64,000 nt of DNA from Dethiobacter alkaliphilus (GCA_016841605.1 JAENYV010000015.1:26037-90036); one strand, 5' to 3'; counted from the first letter of the stretch, positions 27,462-36,308 are shown. The notes: a model not told the origin generated them from the letters alone. Translations and numbers: made by a program.

Positions 27462-27484
27462 ACCCCCGAGTTTGGGGGTTTTTT
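27462..27484 (+). terminator. Riboswitch-controlled terminator before ribU
   Basis: CCCCC (27463-27467), GAGTTT loop, GGGGG (27474-27478), then TTTTTT. It lies between the RFN element and the ribU start, as expected for transcriptional control. Confidence 0.88.
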
Positions 27485-27522
27485 GCGTCCTGGGCATAAA
27501 TATTTTTAATGGGGGGTAAAAA

Positions 27523-28098
27523 GTGAAAAAGAATGTAGTAAAAGAAATGGTCATGTTGGCAATGCTGGCCGCTGTATCAATTGTCCTGGTCTATCTGGTC
27601 CATTTTCCCATTTTCCCTGCCGCACCCTTTTTGGAATATGATATGGCCGATATCCCTATCCTTCTCGGAACTTTTCTTTTCGGTCCTTGGAACGGCTTGC
27701 TGCTGACGGTTGTTGTCTCTGTTATTCAAGGCCTTACAGTATCCGCGGGAAGCGGTTGGGTAGGAATTATCATGCATATTATTGCTACAGGAACCTTTGT
27801 TATTGTGGCCGGAACAATCTTTCGGATGAAGTATAACCGCTTTAGTGCGATCCTGGGGTTTGCCTGCGGATCTTTGGCTATGACGCTGATGATGATTCCT
27901 CTGAATTTAATTTTTACCGTTTATTTTTTAGGTGCATCCCGTGAGTTGGTTCTATCAATGCTGATCCCCATCATCATCCCCTTTAATCTTATTAAAGCTG
28001 TTGCCAACTCAGTAATAACTTTTTCCGTTTATAAGGCTGTAGAAAGAATTATCTGGCTTTATAGTCCAGGAAAACAAACATACACCAACAAAGCATAA
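27523..28098 (+). CDS. ribU: ECF transporter S component, riboflavin-specific
   Basis: RibU binds riboflavin in the membrane and takes it up with the EcfAAT module. The 191-residue product has about five to six spans and RibU-like motifs: FLEYDMADIPILLGTFLFGP, GLLLTVVVSVIQGL, GWVGIIMHIIATG. GTG 27523 follows GGGGGG. The FMN riboswitch in the leader fixes the substrate class. A clear terminator follows at 28144. Confidence 0.93.
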   Translation: MKKNVVKEMVMLAMLAAVSIVLVYLVHFPIFPAAPFLEYDMADIPILLGTFLFGPWNGLLLTVVVSVIQGLTVSAGSGWVGIIMHIIATGTFVIVAGTIFRMKYNRFSAILGFACGSLAMTLMMIPLNLIFTVYFLGASRELVLSMLIPIIIPFNLIKAVANSVITFSVYKAVERIIWLYSPGKQTYTNKA

Positions 28099-28143
28099 GA
28101 GAACAAAGAAATAGAGGAATAGATGATGAGTAGATGAGAGTAG

Positions 28144-28176
28144 AGCCTGGTCGATCTTGACCAGGCTTTTTTTTTA
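28144..28176 (+). terminator. Rho-independent terminator after ribU
   Basis: AGCCTGGTC (28144-28152), loop GATCTT, GACCAGGCT (28159-28167), followed by a run of T. Confidence 0.93.
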
Positions 28177-28212
28177 GTTTAAATTAGCGGTGCCATGGGG
28201 AGACGGACGCTT

Positions 28213-28239
28213 TGAGCGGGCGCGCCCTGGGTGCCCGCT
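28213..28239. other. GC-rich hairpin downstream of the minus-strand precursor gene
   Basis: GAGCGGGC and GCCCGCTC form an 8-bp stem between ribU and the minus-strand precursor gene. For that gene it lies just past the stop codon, but no U-tract follows, so termination is uncertain. Confidence 0.4.
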
Positions 28240-28247
28240 CCGTCAAA

Positions 28248-28595
28248 TTATAGTTTGAGAACACGTTGACAGTTTCTAACATGTTCCGGGCATCCGGCAA
28301 GAAAAGGAAGAACACTGCAGACGGCACACGCCGGACAAAATGATTCATTGGAAGTGCCTCCGACGATTTGCTCAAGCATATCATCATTCAGGACGACAGA
28401 TTCCTTATCATCATTGTTAAATTTAAGCAAATCAATTAATTCCCCCTCATCCTCCGCAGATAACTCCAGGCCCCGTTTTTTAAGTATCTCAATTAAATTT
28501 GCGGCAGAAAAAGTATCCATCTCTTTAACTATATCATCCAATACCATCCCGTCCAACTGTTCGACTTTTTTCTTAATTTTTTCAAGCTTATCCAT
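28248..28595 (-). CDS. Putative RiPP precursor with Nif11-like leader and Cys-rich core
   Basis: This 115-residue peptide has an acidic, helical leader ending NDDMLEQIVGG at residues 70-80, then a 35-residue tail containing five Cys (about residues 87, 90, 93, 102 and 109; SFCPACAVCSVL is part). Leader and Gly-Gly site are typical of Nif11-type or double-glycine exported peptides, and its segment LIEILKKRGLELSAEDE parallels the plus-strand precursor nearby. It diverges from the operon encoding C39 and NHLM exporters, which probably process and export it. The Shine-Dalgarno GGAAGGAG lies 15 nt before the ATG, a long gap. The mature activity is unknown. Confidence 0.75.
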   Translation of the reverse strand: MDKLEKIKKKVEQLDGMVLDDIVKEMDTFSAANLIEILKKRGLELSAEDEGELIDLLKFNNDDKESVVLNDDMLEQIVGGTSNESFCPACAVCSVLPFLAGCPEHVRNCQRVLKL

Positions 28596-28787
28596 TGTCT
28601 AAGCACTCTACTCCTTCCACTTTTTTTCCACTGTTATTCCTTTCATGATATAATACGTTTTAAGAAAAAAACCATTACAGGAAAAGTTAAAAATAAAACA
28701 ATGAAAAGGCAAAGAAAAATTTGGTGAAAAATGTGTAATAAAAATATGACCATAACGTATAACAGTTAAGAAAGGAGCAGGTAGAAA

Positions 28788-29204
28788 TTGACTTTGAAAG
28801 AGTTTATGGAAAAGCAAGACATGGAAGTTCTTGCAGAGGCATCCAAATGTCAATCTGCCGAGGAACTTAAAGGGGTATTGCTTAAGCACAAGATCTCCCT
28901 GAGCAAAGATGAAACTGCCAAGCTGTATGCCTTTCTGTCCAAGGCGCAGATAACTAAACTCTCCGATGAGGATCTGGACGCAATAGCGGGCGGCGGGTGG
29001 TATTACCCCATTTCAGGCTGCCCGAACGGGCATACAAAGCGGGTTGCTTATTGGGACGCCGTCCTCTTTCGCGTTTCCCAATTCGGCATTGTAGACGACA
29101 GGTGCAGAAAGTGCGATTTTCTTCAAGTCGCGGAAAAGGGAGCTGTTACCAGGCTGTACTGTTCAAAACAAGGAGGAGCTGTCTGGGAAGACGGGCTATG
29201 GTAG
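28788..29204 (+). CDS. Putative RiPP/NHLM precursor with Nif11-like leader and 69-residue core
   Basis: This 138-residue peptide from TTG 28788 (AAAGGAG 10 nt upstream) has a leader with AEELKGVLLKHKISLSKDET and ends in LSDEDLDAIAGGG at residues 58-70, the Nif11 double-Gly signature. The tail is long, Trp/Tyr-rich (GGGWYYPISGC) and has four Cys in the order GCPNGH, RCRKC, YC, a spacing that could also bind a metal. It ends DGLW and overlaps the next gene by 7 bp. It is the first gene of the export operon and very probably its cargo. Length and Cys pattern do not match a bacteriocin class I know. Confidence 0.75.
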   Translation: MTLKEFMEKQDMEVLAEASKCQSAEELKGVLLKHKISLSKDETAKLYAFLSKAQITKLSDEDLDAIAGGGWYYPISGCPNGHTKRVAYWDAVLFRVSQFGIVDDRCRKCDFLQVAEKGAVTRLYCSKQGGAVWEDGLW

Positions 29205-29671
29205 AGATGAACAAATATATGGAGGCCGCCTATAAGGAGGCTTTGAAGAATATTAACGGCAGTGATGGAGGACCCTTTGGCGCTGTTATTGTTAAAGACG
29301 GTGAGATTATAGCCGCGGCACATAACCTTGTACTCGCCAGTAATGATCCGACCATGCATGCCGAAATCGCCGCTATCCGGCGGGCAACGGAAAAACTCGG
29401 CCGCTCGAGGCTGGAAGACTGCGCAATCTATGCGACCTGCGAACCCTGTCCCATGTGTATGGCTGCCATTATCTGGGCCGGAATACCCGAGGTTTATTTT
29501 GGCGCTGACAGGAAGGACGCCGAGGGAGTCGGCTTTGCAGACAACTACATTTATAAGTTTATCAGTGGAACCGCGGAAGAAAAAAAGACTTCTGTTCAGG
29601 TTTTGGACCGTGCTGCTTGCCTGGAGCTGTTTAATAAATGGATGAAAAAGAAAGACAGAAAAATGTATTAG
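29198..29671 (+). CDS. Guanine deaminase-like zinc nucleoside/base deaminase
   Basis: This 157-residue protein belongs to the cytidine/deoxycytidylate deaminase fold. The zinc motifs are HAEIAAIR (His ligand and catalytic Glu) and CEPCPMC. The C-terminus GFADNYIYKFISG resembles Bacillus subtilis-type guanine deaminase (GuaD), which converts guanine to xanthine, better than tRNA adenosine deaminase. ATG 29198 lies inside the end of the precursor gene (ATGGTAG), so translation is probably coupled; an in-frame ATG at 29207 is an alternative. Its place between a peptide precursor and its export adaptor is unusual. Whether it acts on the peptide system or is an ordinary purine enzyme is open. Confidence 0.88.
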   Translation: MVEMNKYMEAAYKEALKNINGSDGGPFGAVIVKDGEIIAAAHNLVLASNDPTMHAEIAAIRRATEKLGRSRLEDCAIYATCEPCPMCMAAIIWAGIPEVYFGADRKDAEGVGFADNYIYKFISGTAEEKKTSVQVLDRAACLELFNKWMKKKDRKMY

Positions 29672-29685
29672 AAGAATAACAGGAG

Positions 29686-30585
29686 GTGTTCAAGCTGGAA
29701 ACCGGTTTATTCCGAAAATCGTCCCTTGAACGTATATCCTCTCCGGAGCGGCTGAATGAATACATAAAAATAACACACCCGGGGCTTTGGAGTGTGCTTT
29801 TAGGTTGTCTGGCTCTTTTAATAGCTGTGGGGTTTTGGGGGTTTTACGGAAGTATTCCCGATACCGTAAACGCTGCCGGAGTGATCTTTCCGCAAAACGG
29901 CGTGGCTGCTATCATCCCGACAGCAAGCGGACGTATCAGTGATATGCGTGTCAAGGTGGGCGACTTCGTTCAGGCCGGACAAATCATCGCCGTTATACCG
30001 CAGGAGGAGATCATCAGGCAGATAAATGAAATGAAAAATAATGCCGGCTCCGAAGCAAGAGCCATATGGGCTTTGGTTAATGAATATGAAAGCCGCTCCA
30101 TCATTGTATCCCCGGTGTCGGGAATTGTCCTTTCCGCAAGGGCGATGGACGAAACTGTTTCATCAACTGAAATTATCGCTACTATTGTCAAACAGGAAAA
30201 GTATGCTGATGATAAACAAATAATCTGCTATATTCCAACTTCAACGGCCAAAAAGCTTCAGGAGGGTATGGAAGTGCAGGTATCCCCCGATTTTGCACCC
30301 CGTGAAGAATACGGTTATATGTATGGACATATCACCAGCATCGGCACCTATCCTGTGTCGGAGGATGATGTTATTGCGGCAGTCGGCAATATGCAATACG
30401 CCCAGGGTCTGCTGCCGCGGGAAAACAGTGTTGAGGTTCGGGTAACCCTGACAGTTGATCCGGATTCACAGAGCAAAATAAAATGGTCCAATAAAAAAGG
30501 GGAGAGCATACCCCTCTCCATCGGTACTTTTTGCCGTCTGCTTATTGTGACAAGAAATTATAAGCCGTATGAACTGGTGTTCTAA
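29686..30585 (+). CDS. NHLM-type secretion system HlyD-like adaptor
   Basis: This membrane-fusion protein resembles the HlyD-like component of NHLM bacteriocin export systems. The N-terminus GLFRKSSLERISSPERLNEY, then a single span (about residues 35-55) and a biotinyl-lipoyl-like pair (SDMRVKVGDFVQAGQIIAVI and PVSGIVLSA), fit the family of ~300 residues. AGGAGG overlaps the GTG at 29686, so a CTG at 29695, 8 nt from that site, could be the real start; both give nearly the same protein. It links the two ABC exporters that follow to the cell exterior. Confidence 0.88.
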   Translation: MFKLETGLFRKSSLERISSPERLNEYIKITHPGLWSVLLGCLALLIAVGFWGFYGSIPDTVNAAGVIFPQNGVAAIIPTASGRISDMRVKVGDFVQAGQIIAVIPQEEIIRQINEMKNNAGSEARAIWALVNEYESRSIIVSPVSGIVLSARAMDETVSSTEIIATIVKQEKYADDKQIICYIPTSTAKKLQEGMEVQVSPDFAPREEYGYMYGHITSIGTYPVSEDDVIAAVGNMQYAQGLLPRENSVEVRVTLTVDPDSQSKIKWSNKKGESIPLSIGTFCRLLIVTRNYKPYELVF

Positions 30586-30687
30586 TTAACAGTAAAAGCA
30601 AGCAGTTAAAAGTCCAATGCCGTAAGTCTAAGGTCACAGGGTCAAAAATTTTCTAACCGGGTCTTTGACTGAAAATGGAGGAGGCGT

Positions 30688-32841
30688 ATGGCCAAAATAG
30701 CGAAAGTGCCGGTAGTTATGCAGATGGAAGCCCTTGAGTGCGGGGCGGCGTCCCTCTGTATGGTCCTGGCCTATTACGGAAAATGGCTGCCGCTGGAACA
30801 GGTGCGCGCCGACTGCGGTGTCTCCCGCGACGGCAGCAATGCCAAAAATCTACTGATAGCGGCAAGGGCATACGGACTGAAAGCTCAGGGTTACCGTATG
30901 GAACCCTCCGCGCTGCGCAATATTGTTTTTCCGGCAATTATTCATTGGAATTTTAATCACTTTGTGGTGCTGAACGGTTTTAAAAAGGAGAAAGCAGTGT
31001 TGAACGATCCTGCCCGGGGGACGGTTGAGGTTGCCCTTGACGAGTTTGACAAGGCTTTTACGGGTATCGTTCTCTGCTTTGAAAAGACCGAAAGCTTTGT
31101 TCCCGAAGGGAAACCCAAAAGTGTTATGGAATTTGCCAAAAAGCGGCTCAAAGGCACTGCCACTGCCTTTGCCTTTGTCATCCTCACCGGTATAATCATA
31201 GCAGGGATCGGTATGATCACGCCGGTTTTTTCCAGGATTTTTATGGATAATATCCTCTCCGGCAAAAACCCCGAATGGTTGATGCCGTTTCTTGCCGCGA
31301 TGGCAATTTCCCTTCTTTTACAGTTTGTGGTCAATGCCGTTCAGGGTATTTATTGGCTGAAAATTGAGGGTAAGCTTGCCATTGAGGCTAATGCTTCTTT
31401 TATGTGGCATGTTCTGCGCCTGCCGGTGGAATTTTTCGCGCAGCGCTTTGCCGGCGATATTGCCTCCCGGCAATCCAGCAACGAGAGTATTGCTTCCACC
31501 CTGATCGGCCAGCTTGCTCCCATCTTTCTGAATCTGCTTTTGCTCCTCCTTTACCTTGCGGTGATGGTCAATTACAATGTCATCTTGTCGGTTGTGGGCA
31601 TTACGGCAGCCCTTCTCAATCTGTTCGTCATGCGTCTGGTCTCCCAAAAACGTGTGAATATGAGCCGGGTTATGCTCCGTGACGGCGGCAAACTTTCCGG
31701 GGTTACCATGTCAGGCTTTGAGATGATTGAGACCATTAAGGCATCAGGAGCGGAAAACAGCTTCTTTGAGCGCTGGACAGGCTATTTTGCCACCCAGAGC
31801 AACGCCCAGATTACCTTTAATAAAGCAAATCAGTTTTATAATGTTATTCCGTCGCTGCTGCAACAAACGGCAAATATTTGCGTTTTAATGATTGGTGTTT
31901 ATCTGATCTTGGACGGTGTCTTCACCATCGGGATGCTGCTGGCATTTCAGGGTTTTTTGTCCTCCTTCCTTTCCCCTGTCAATCAGCTTGTGGGTGTGAC
32001 CCAATCCTTGATTGAAATGCGTTCCCAGATGGAACGTGTGGAGGATGTGTTCAACTACAAAGCGGACGTGGAGGAGGATATGGATCCATTGCCGACGGCT
32101 GTTCATGATGGACTTCCGGAGAAGATTACCGGAGAAATCGAGATAACGGATCTTACCTTTGGCTATAACAAGCTTGCTCCCTCTTTAATTGGGGATTTTT
32201 CCCTGAAAATTAAAGCAGGCGGGAGCGTTGCTCTTGTGGGCGGCTCCGGGAGCGGTAAATCAACCCTGGCCAAGCTGATCTCCGGCCTGTATCAGCCGTG
32301 GTCCGGAAAGGTTTGCTTTGACGGTGTATCGAAAAAGGAAATTGCCCGCGGTATCTTTACAAGTTCTTTGGCTGTTGTTGATCAGGATATTGTGCTTTTT
32401 GAAGATACTGTTTTCCAGAATATCACCATGTGGGATAAAACCATTGATGAGGCTATTGTCATAGAGGCCTGCAAAGATGCTCAGATTCACGAGGATATCA
32501 TGGGGCGTGAGGGCGGATATGCCCATGTTATCAAAGAGGGCGGCAAGAACTTTTCCGGCGGTCAAAGGCAGCGCTTTGAAATTGCCAGGGCCCTTGCCCA
32601 GGAGCCGACGGTTCTCATCCTGGACGAGGCAACAAGTGCTCTGGATACGAAAACCGAACTGCTGATCATGGAGGCGATCAAAGCAAGAGGTATAACGCTG
32701 ATTATCGTTGCCCACCGTCTTTCCACGATCCGCGATTGCGACGAGATTATTGTGCTGGACAAGGGCCGGGTTGCCGAACGGGGAAGACATGAGCAGCTCA
32801 TACAAATGGACGGAAAATATGCCGCGCTGATAAGAAACTGA
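30688..32841 (+). CDS. NHLM-type ABC exporter with C39 peptidase domain
   Basis: This 717-residue protein cleaves leader peptides after Gly-Gly and exports the product. The N-terminal C39 peptidase has the catalytic Cys in ALECGAASLCMVLAYYGKW (about residue 14), the His in HWNFNHFVVLNGF and the Asp in NDPARG. Six spans follow (about residues 160-420), then the ABC domain with Walker A GGSGSGKST, signature FSGGQRQR and Walker B VLILDEATSALD. It corresponds to the peptidase/permease/ATPase component of NHLM bacteriocin systems. The two Gly-Gly precursors nearby are its likely substrates. Confidence 0.94.
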   Translation: MAKIAKVPVVMQMEALECGAASLCMVLAYYGKWLPLEQVRADCGVSRDGSNAKNLLIAARAYGLKAQGYRMEPSALRNIVFPAIIHWNFNHFVVLNGFKKEKAVLNDPARGTVEVALDEFDKAFTGIVLCFEKTESFVPEGKPKSVMEFAKKRLKGTATAFAFVILTGIIIAGIGMITPVFSRIFMDNILSGKNPEWLMPFLAAMAISLLLQFVVNAVQGIYWLKIEGKLAIEANASFMWHVLRLPVEFFAQRFAGDIASRQSSNESIASTLIGQLAPIFLNLLLLLLYLAVMVNYNVILSVVGITAALLNLFVMRLVSQKRVNMSRVMLRDGGKLSGVTMSGFEMIETIKASGAENSFFERWTGYFATQSNAQITFNKANQFYNVIPSLLQQTANICVLMIGVYLILDGVFTIGMLLAFQGFLSSFLSPVNQLVGVTQSLIEMRSQMERVEDVFNYKADVEEDMDPLPTAVHDGLPEKITGEIEITDLTFGYNKLAPSLIGDFSLKIKAGGSVALVGGSGSGKSTLAKLISGLYQPWSGKVCFDGVSKKEIARGIFTSSLAVVDQDIVLFEDTVFQNITMWDKTIDEAIVIEACKDAQIHEDIMGREGGYAHVIKEGGKNFSGGQRQRFEIARALAQEPTVLILDEATSALDTKTELLIMEAIKARGITLIIVAHRLSTIRDCDEIIVLDKGRVAERGRHEQLIQMDGKYAALIRN

Positions 32842-32894
32842 AAAGATCAAATTCGTACTTTTGCTTTAGACTGTCTTCTTGGGGGTGTAAGCGG

Positions 32895-35069
32895 TTGTCT
32901 TTTAACGCACAACTTCAAAAACGCCTGGATAATGATAAAAAGGCGATGGAAGATGCTTTTTCCGACCTTGTTTCCATTGTGGGAGTTGAAAAGCACAAAA
33001 CTGCGGCCAAAGAGCATGAGACCATGGTCAAAGGAGCAATTGAAGAAGTTTTATCTGCTCTTGAGGTCCGTGTGCCGCAGGTACCCGATCAAATAGACGA
33101 CTTAAATGCCCGTCTTGAGTATATGCTGCGTCCCTCTGGTGTCATGCGGCGGCGTGTCGAACTTGTGGGGCAATGGTGGAAGGATACGACCGGTCCTTTA
33201 CTCGGTAGCACAAAAGCGGGAGATGTTGTGGCCATTCTTCCCACGATTCTATCAGGATACACCTTCTTTGATGCGGAAAAAGGAAAAAGAGTTAAGGTTA
33301 ATGCCGAGACGGTAAAAAAGCTCAATACCGACGCATTTTGCTTCTATCGCGCCCTGCCGGCCAAAAAGGCGGCTTTGCGGGATTTGCTGCTTTTTAGCAT
33401 GCGCTCCATCACAACCGCGGATATTGCCTTTGTTCTCTGCGCAAGCCTTCTCGTCAGCCTTCTGGGCATGTTTACTCCATATATGAATAAACAAATCTTT
33501 GATGGTATCATACCGAGCGGGACGAAAAGCGATGTGTTTCCTGTCGCGGGTTTACTGATCGGCGCGGCGGCAGGCTCGGCACTTTTCGGCATAACACGAA
33601 GTATGGTCCTCATGCGCCTGCGTGACAAGATTAATATTTCTGTACAAAGTGCAGCCATGTCGAGACTCTTTACTTTGCCGGTTACTTTTTTTAAAGATTT
33701 TTCCGCCGGTGAAATTGCCAACCGGGCTATGAGCATAAACTATCTTTGCACTATGCTGTCGGATACGGTTCTTACCAGCGGACTAACGGCTCTATTTTCC
33801 GTTGTTTATATTTTTCAGATGATTAGTTTCGCCCCTGTGCTTGTTTGGCCGGGGTTGCTTATCATTATCTGTATGCTTACTTTTACCATTTTAACAGGGT
33901 CTTTACAGCAAAAGCTAACCAAAAAGCAGATGAAGCTGTCGGCAAAGATGGATGGTCTTGTTTTTGGGCTGCTGGGCGGCGTGCAGAAAGTTAAGCTTGC
34001 CGGTGCAGAGAGGCGCGCCTTTGCCAAATGGGCGGCAGAGTACAAGGAAATCGGTAAACTTACATATACCCCGCCCCTGTTTTTACGCTTGAATAGCGCC
34101 ATATCGGGAGCACTAACTCTGGGCGGCACGTTGATTCTTTTTTACTTTGCCGGGACGCATAAAATAGCGCCCTCCGATTATATCGCTTTTACCGTGGCCT
34201 ATGGCGCGGTCAGCGGGGCGATTATGTCTCTCGGCGGTGTTGTGGTGATGGCTATGGCGCATGTGAAGCCTCTTCTGGAGATGAGCCGTCCCATTTTTGA
34301 TGCTGTTCCCGAGATTGACGAGGGGAAAAAACAGGTAACTTTTCTTTCCGGCAATCTTGAGCTCTCAAATATTACCTTCCGCTACAGCGGGGAGGGACCC
34401 ACCATCCTGAACAATATCAGCCTCAAAGTAAAAAAGGGCGAATATGTCGGTATTGTAGGGAAATCCGGCTGCGGCAAATCGACGCTCATGCGTCTGCTGC
34501 TGGGCTTTGAAAAAGCGGAAACCGGCGCAGTTTATTTTGACGGTTACGATCTGGAGACCCTTGATGTGCGCAGTGTGCGGCAGTGTATCGGTGTGGATTT
34601 GCAAAACGGCAAGCTGTTTTCGGGAGATATCTTTTCCAATATCATTATTACAGCACCGTGGAGCACCCTGGATGATGCGTGGGAAGCAGCCCGTCTGGCG
34701 GGAATGGAAGAGGAGATCAGGGCGATGCCCATGGGTATGCATACCGTAATCAGTGAGGGCAGCGGCGGCATATCGGGCGGTCAAAAGCAGAGAATCCTCA
34801 TCGCCAGGGCACTTGTCTCCAAGCCAAAAATCCTCCTTTTTGATGAGGCCACATCAGCTCTCGACAATATTACGCAAAAGCATGTGGCAAGCAGCCTTGC
34901 CGCACTCGGATGCACAAGAGTAGTCATCGCACACCGCCTTTCCACCGTTAAAGAATGCGATAGGATTATTGTTATGGATAAGGGAGCAATCGTCGAAGAG
35001 GGCAAGTATGACGAACTTATGGCAAAAAAAGGTTATTTTTATGAATTTGCGGCAAGACAAATCGGTTAG
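32895..35069 (+). CDS. NHLM-type ABC exporter, second permease/ATPase
   Basis: This 724-residue ABC exporter has no peptidase. Its long N-terminal cytoplasmic region (about residues 1-165) is typical of the second ABC subunit of NHLM systems. Six spans follow (about 170-460), then the ABC domain: Walker A GKSGCGKST, signature ISGGQKQR, Walker B ILLFDEATSALD. The start is TTG 32895 after GGGGGTG. It probably forms a heterodimer with the C39-bearing exporter. Confidence 0.92.
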   Translation: MSFNAQLQKRLDNDKKAMEDAFSDLVSIVGVEKHKTAAKEHETMVKGAIEEVLSALEVRVPQVPDQIDDLNARLEYMLRPSGVMRRRVELVGQWWKDTTGPLLGSTKAGDVVAILPTILSGYTFFDAEKGKRVKVNAETVKKLNTDAFCFYRALPAKKAALRDLLLFSMRSITTADIAFVLCASLLVSLLGMFTPYMNKQIFDGIIPSGTKSDVFPVAGLLIGAAAGSALFGITRSMVLMRLRDKINISVQSAAMSRLFTLPVTFFKDFSAGEIANRAMSINYLCTMLSDTVLTSGLTALFSVVYIFQMISFAPVLVWPGLLIIICMLTFTILTGSLQQKLTKKQMKLSAKMDGLVFGLLGGVQKVKLAGAERRAFAKWAAEYKEIGKLTYTPPLFLRLNSAISGALTLGGTLILFYFAGTHKIAPSDYIAFTVAYGAVSGAIMSLGGVVVMAMAHVKPLLEMSRPIFDAVPEIDEGKKQVTFLSGNLELSNITFRYSGEGPTILNNISLKVKKGEYVGIVGKSGCGKSTLMRLLLGFEKAETGAVYFDGYDLETLDVRSVRQCIGVDLQNGKLFSGDIFSNIIITAPWSTLDDAWEAARLAGMEEEIRAMPMGMHTVISEGSGGISGGQKQRILIARALVSKPKILLFDEATSALDNITQKHVASSLAALGCTRVVIAHRLSTVKECDRIIVMDKGAIVEEGKYDELMAKKGYFYEFAARQIG

Positions 35070-35089
35070 GCCGGTGAAAAAGTAAGAGG

Positions 35090-36241
35090 ATGGGGGTAAA
35101 GGAGATGCGCAAAGCTGTTGCCGCCTTATTGTTATTATTATGTTTAATGTTTTCCCTTGTGGCCTTTTCCCTTCCGGGGTGCAGGACAACCGGGGAGACA
35201 AACGGTACTGAAATTTATGTTCCGGTCCTTGCCGATGCAACCTGGCTTTTGGCTGACGGCGCCTTTCTAAACGGTGTAAATCTGGCCCTGGATGAACTGA
35301 ACACAGCATACGCGGGCCGGGGTCTTGTGATTAAAACGGCAGTGATAGACGATCAGGCCCTGTATGAAACCGGAGTGGAAAAAGCAACCGAGCTGGCACG
35401 GGATCAGACAGTTACCGCGGTCTTAAATCTGCAAAATTTTGATGTTTCCAAAACAACTGCCGATATACTGGCAGCTAGCGGCAAGCCGGTACTCTTCCCT
35501 TACGGTGCTTACGACAGCCTTTTTGAAAAAGATAACCCTTATCTTTTTTGTGGTGTTCCCGCCTTTTCCGACTTGGGGGAAGCGGTGGCTGCTTATGTGA
35601 GGGAAAATGGTTACAAGCGTCTTGCTGTTTATTACAATGGCAAGCAATCACAGGATGAGTTCGTTACCGCCATTGAGCTTGCTCTGCTGAACAGTGAGAC
35701 AAAAATAGTGGATTATGTCTCATCCATCGCCTCAAGTAGTGAATTTGACGGTATTTACAGCCGGTGGCAGGCTCTTGACGTTGACTGCGTGGTCATTGCC
35801 CAGTACGGACTGGAGCGTGCCTTTGAGGTGTTGAAAATGCTTAGGACCAAAGATAAGGAGATCGCGGTCATTGGTGAGCCTATATTCAACCGGGCCAATG
35901 CACTTATGGAAAATAAGGCAATCGCCGAGGGGATGGCGGTGCCTTCGACCCTGGTAATTGAAGAGAGCGAAGAGTTAACGGTATTCAAAGAGCGCTACAG
36001 AGAGAAATATGGTCTGGAGGCCGATATATGGGCAGTGCAGGGCTATGATATGCTGCGGCTGGTGGCGGATAACGGGGCTGCGCTGAAGACAATTAACCCG
36101 GCCGAGCTGGCCGCTGCTTTGCATGATGAAAAGGGTTACCGGGGCGTCGGACGGCTTATTACCTTTAAAAAAGGTGGTGCAATGGTAGTAGATATCAGCA
36201 GGCTGCCCATGTTAACATGCCGGGTCGGCAGGTTTGAATAA
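35090..36241 (+). CDS. Periplasmic-binding-protein-like lipoprotein (type I fold)
   Basis: The 383-residue product has a lipoprotein signal (LCLMFSLVAFSLPGC, lipidated Cys near residue 31) and a type I binding-protein fold of the Leu/Ile/Val or amide class: GAFLNGVNLALDELN, KATELARDQTVTAVL, YGLEADIWAVQGYDMLRLV. No permease or ATPase of an importer accompanies it. Its place after the exporter genes suggests an accessory, sensing or immunity role, which is inference. ATG 35105, directly after AAAGGAG, is an alternative start. Confidence 0.82.
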   Translation: MGVKEMRKAVAALLLLLCLMFSLVAFSLPGCRTTGETNGTEIYVPVLADATWLLADGAFLNGVNLALDELNTAYAGRGLVIKTAVIDDQALYETGVEKATELARDQTVTAVLNLQNFDVSKTTADILAASGKPVLFPYGAYDSLFEKDNPYLFCGVPAFSDLGEAVAAYVRENGYKRLAVYYNGKQSQDEFVTAIELALLNSETKIVDYVSSIASSSEFDGIYSRWQALDVDCVVIAQYGLERAFEVLKMLRTKDKEIAVIGEPIFNRANALMENKAIAEGMAVPSTLVIEESEELTVFKERYREKYGLEADIWAVQGYDMLRLVADNGAALKTINPAELAAALHDEKGYRGVGRLITFKKGGAMVVDISRLPMLTCRVGRFE

Positions 36242-36308
36242 AGAGAGTTCAGAGTCGGGAGCTTGCAGCCGAATATCCAAGGCTGAAAGTTAAAAATCGG
36301 AGGTTAGT

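Noticed and set aside
28184..28387. Minus-strand frame overlapping the 3' end of the Cys-rich precursor
   Set aside because: It is a shadow in another frame; the precursor frame has the leader and the Gly-Gly site.
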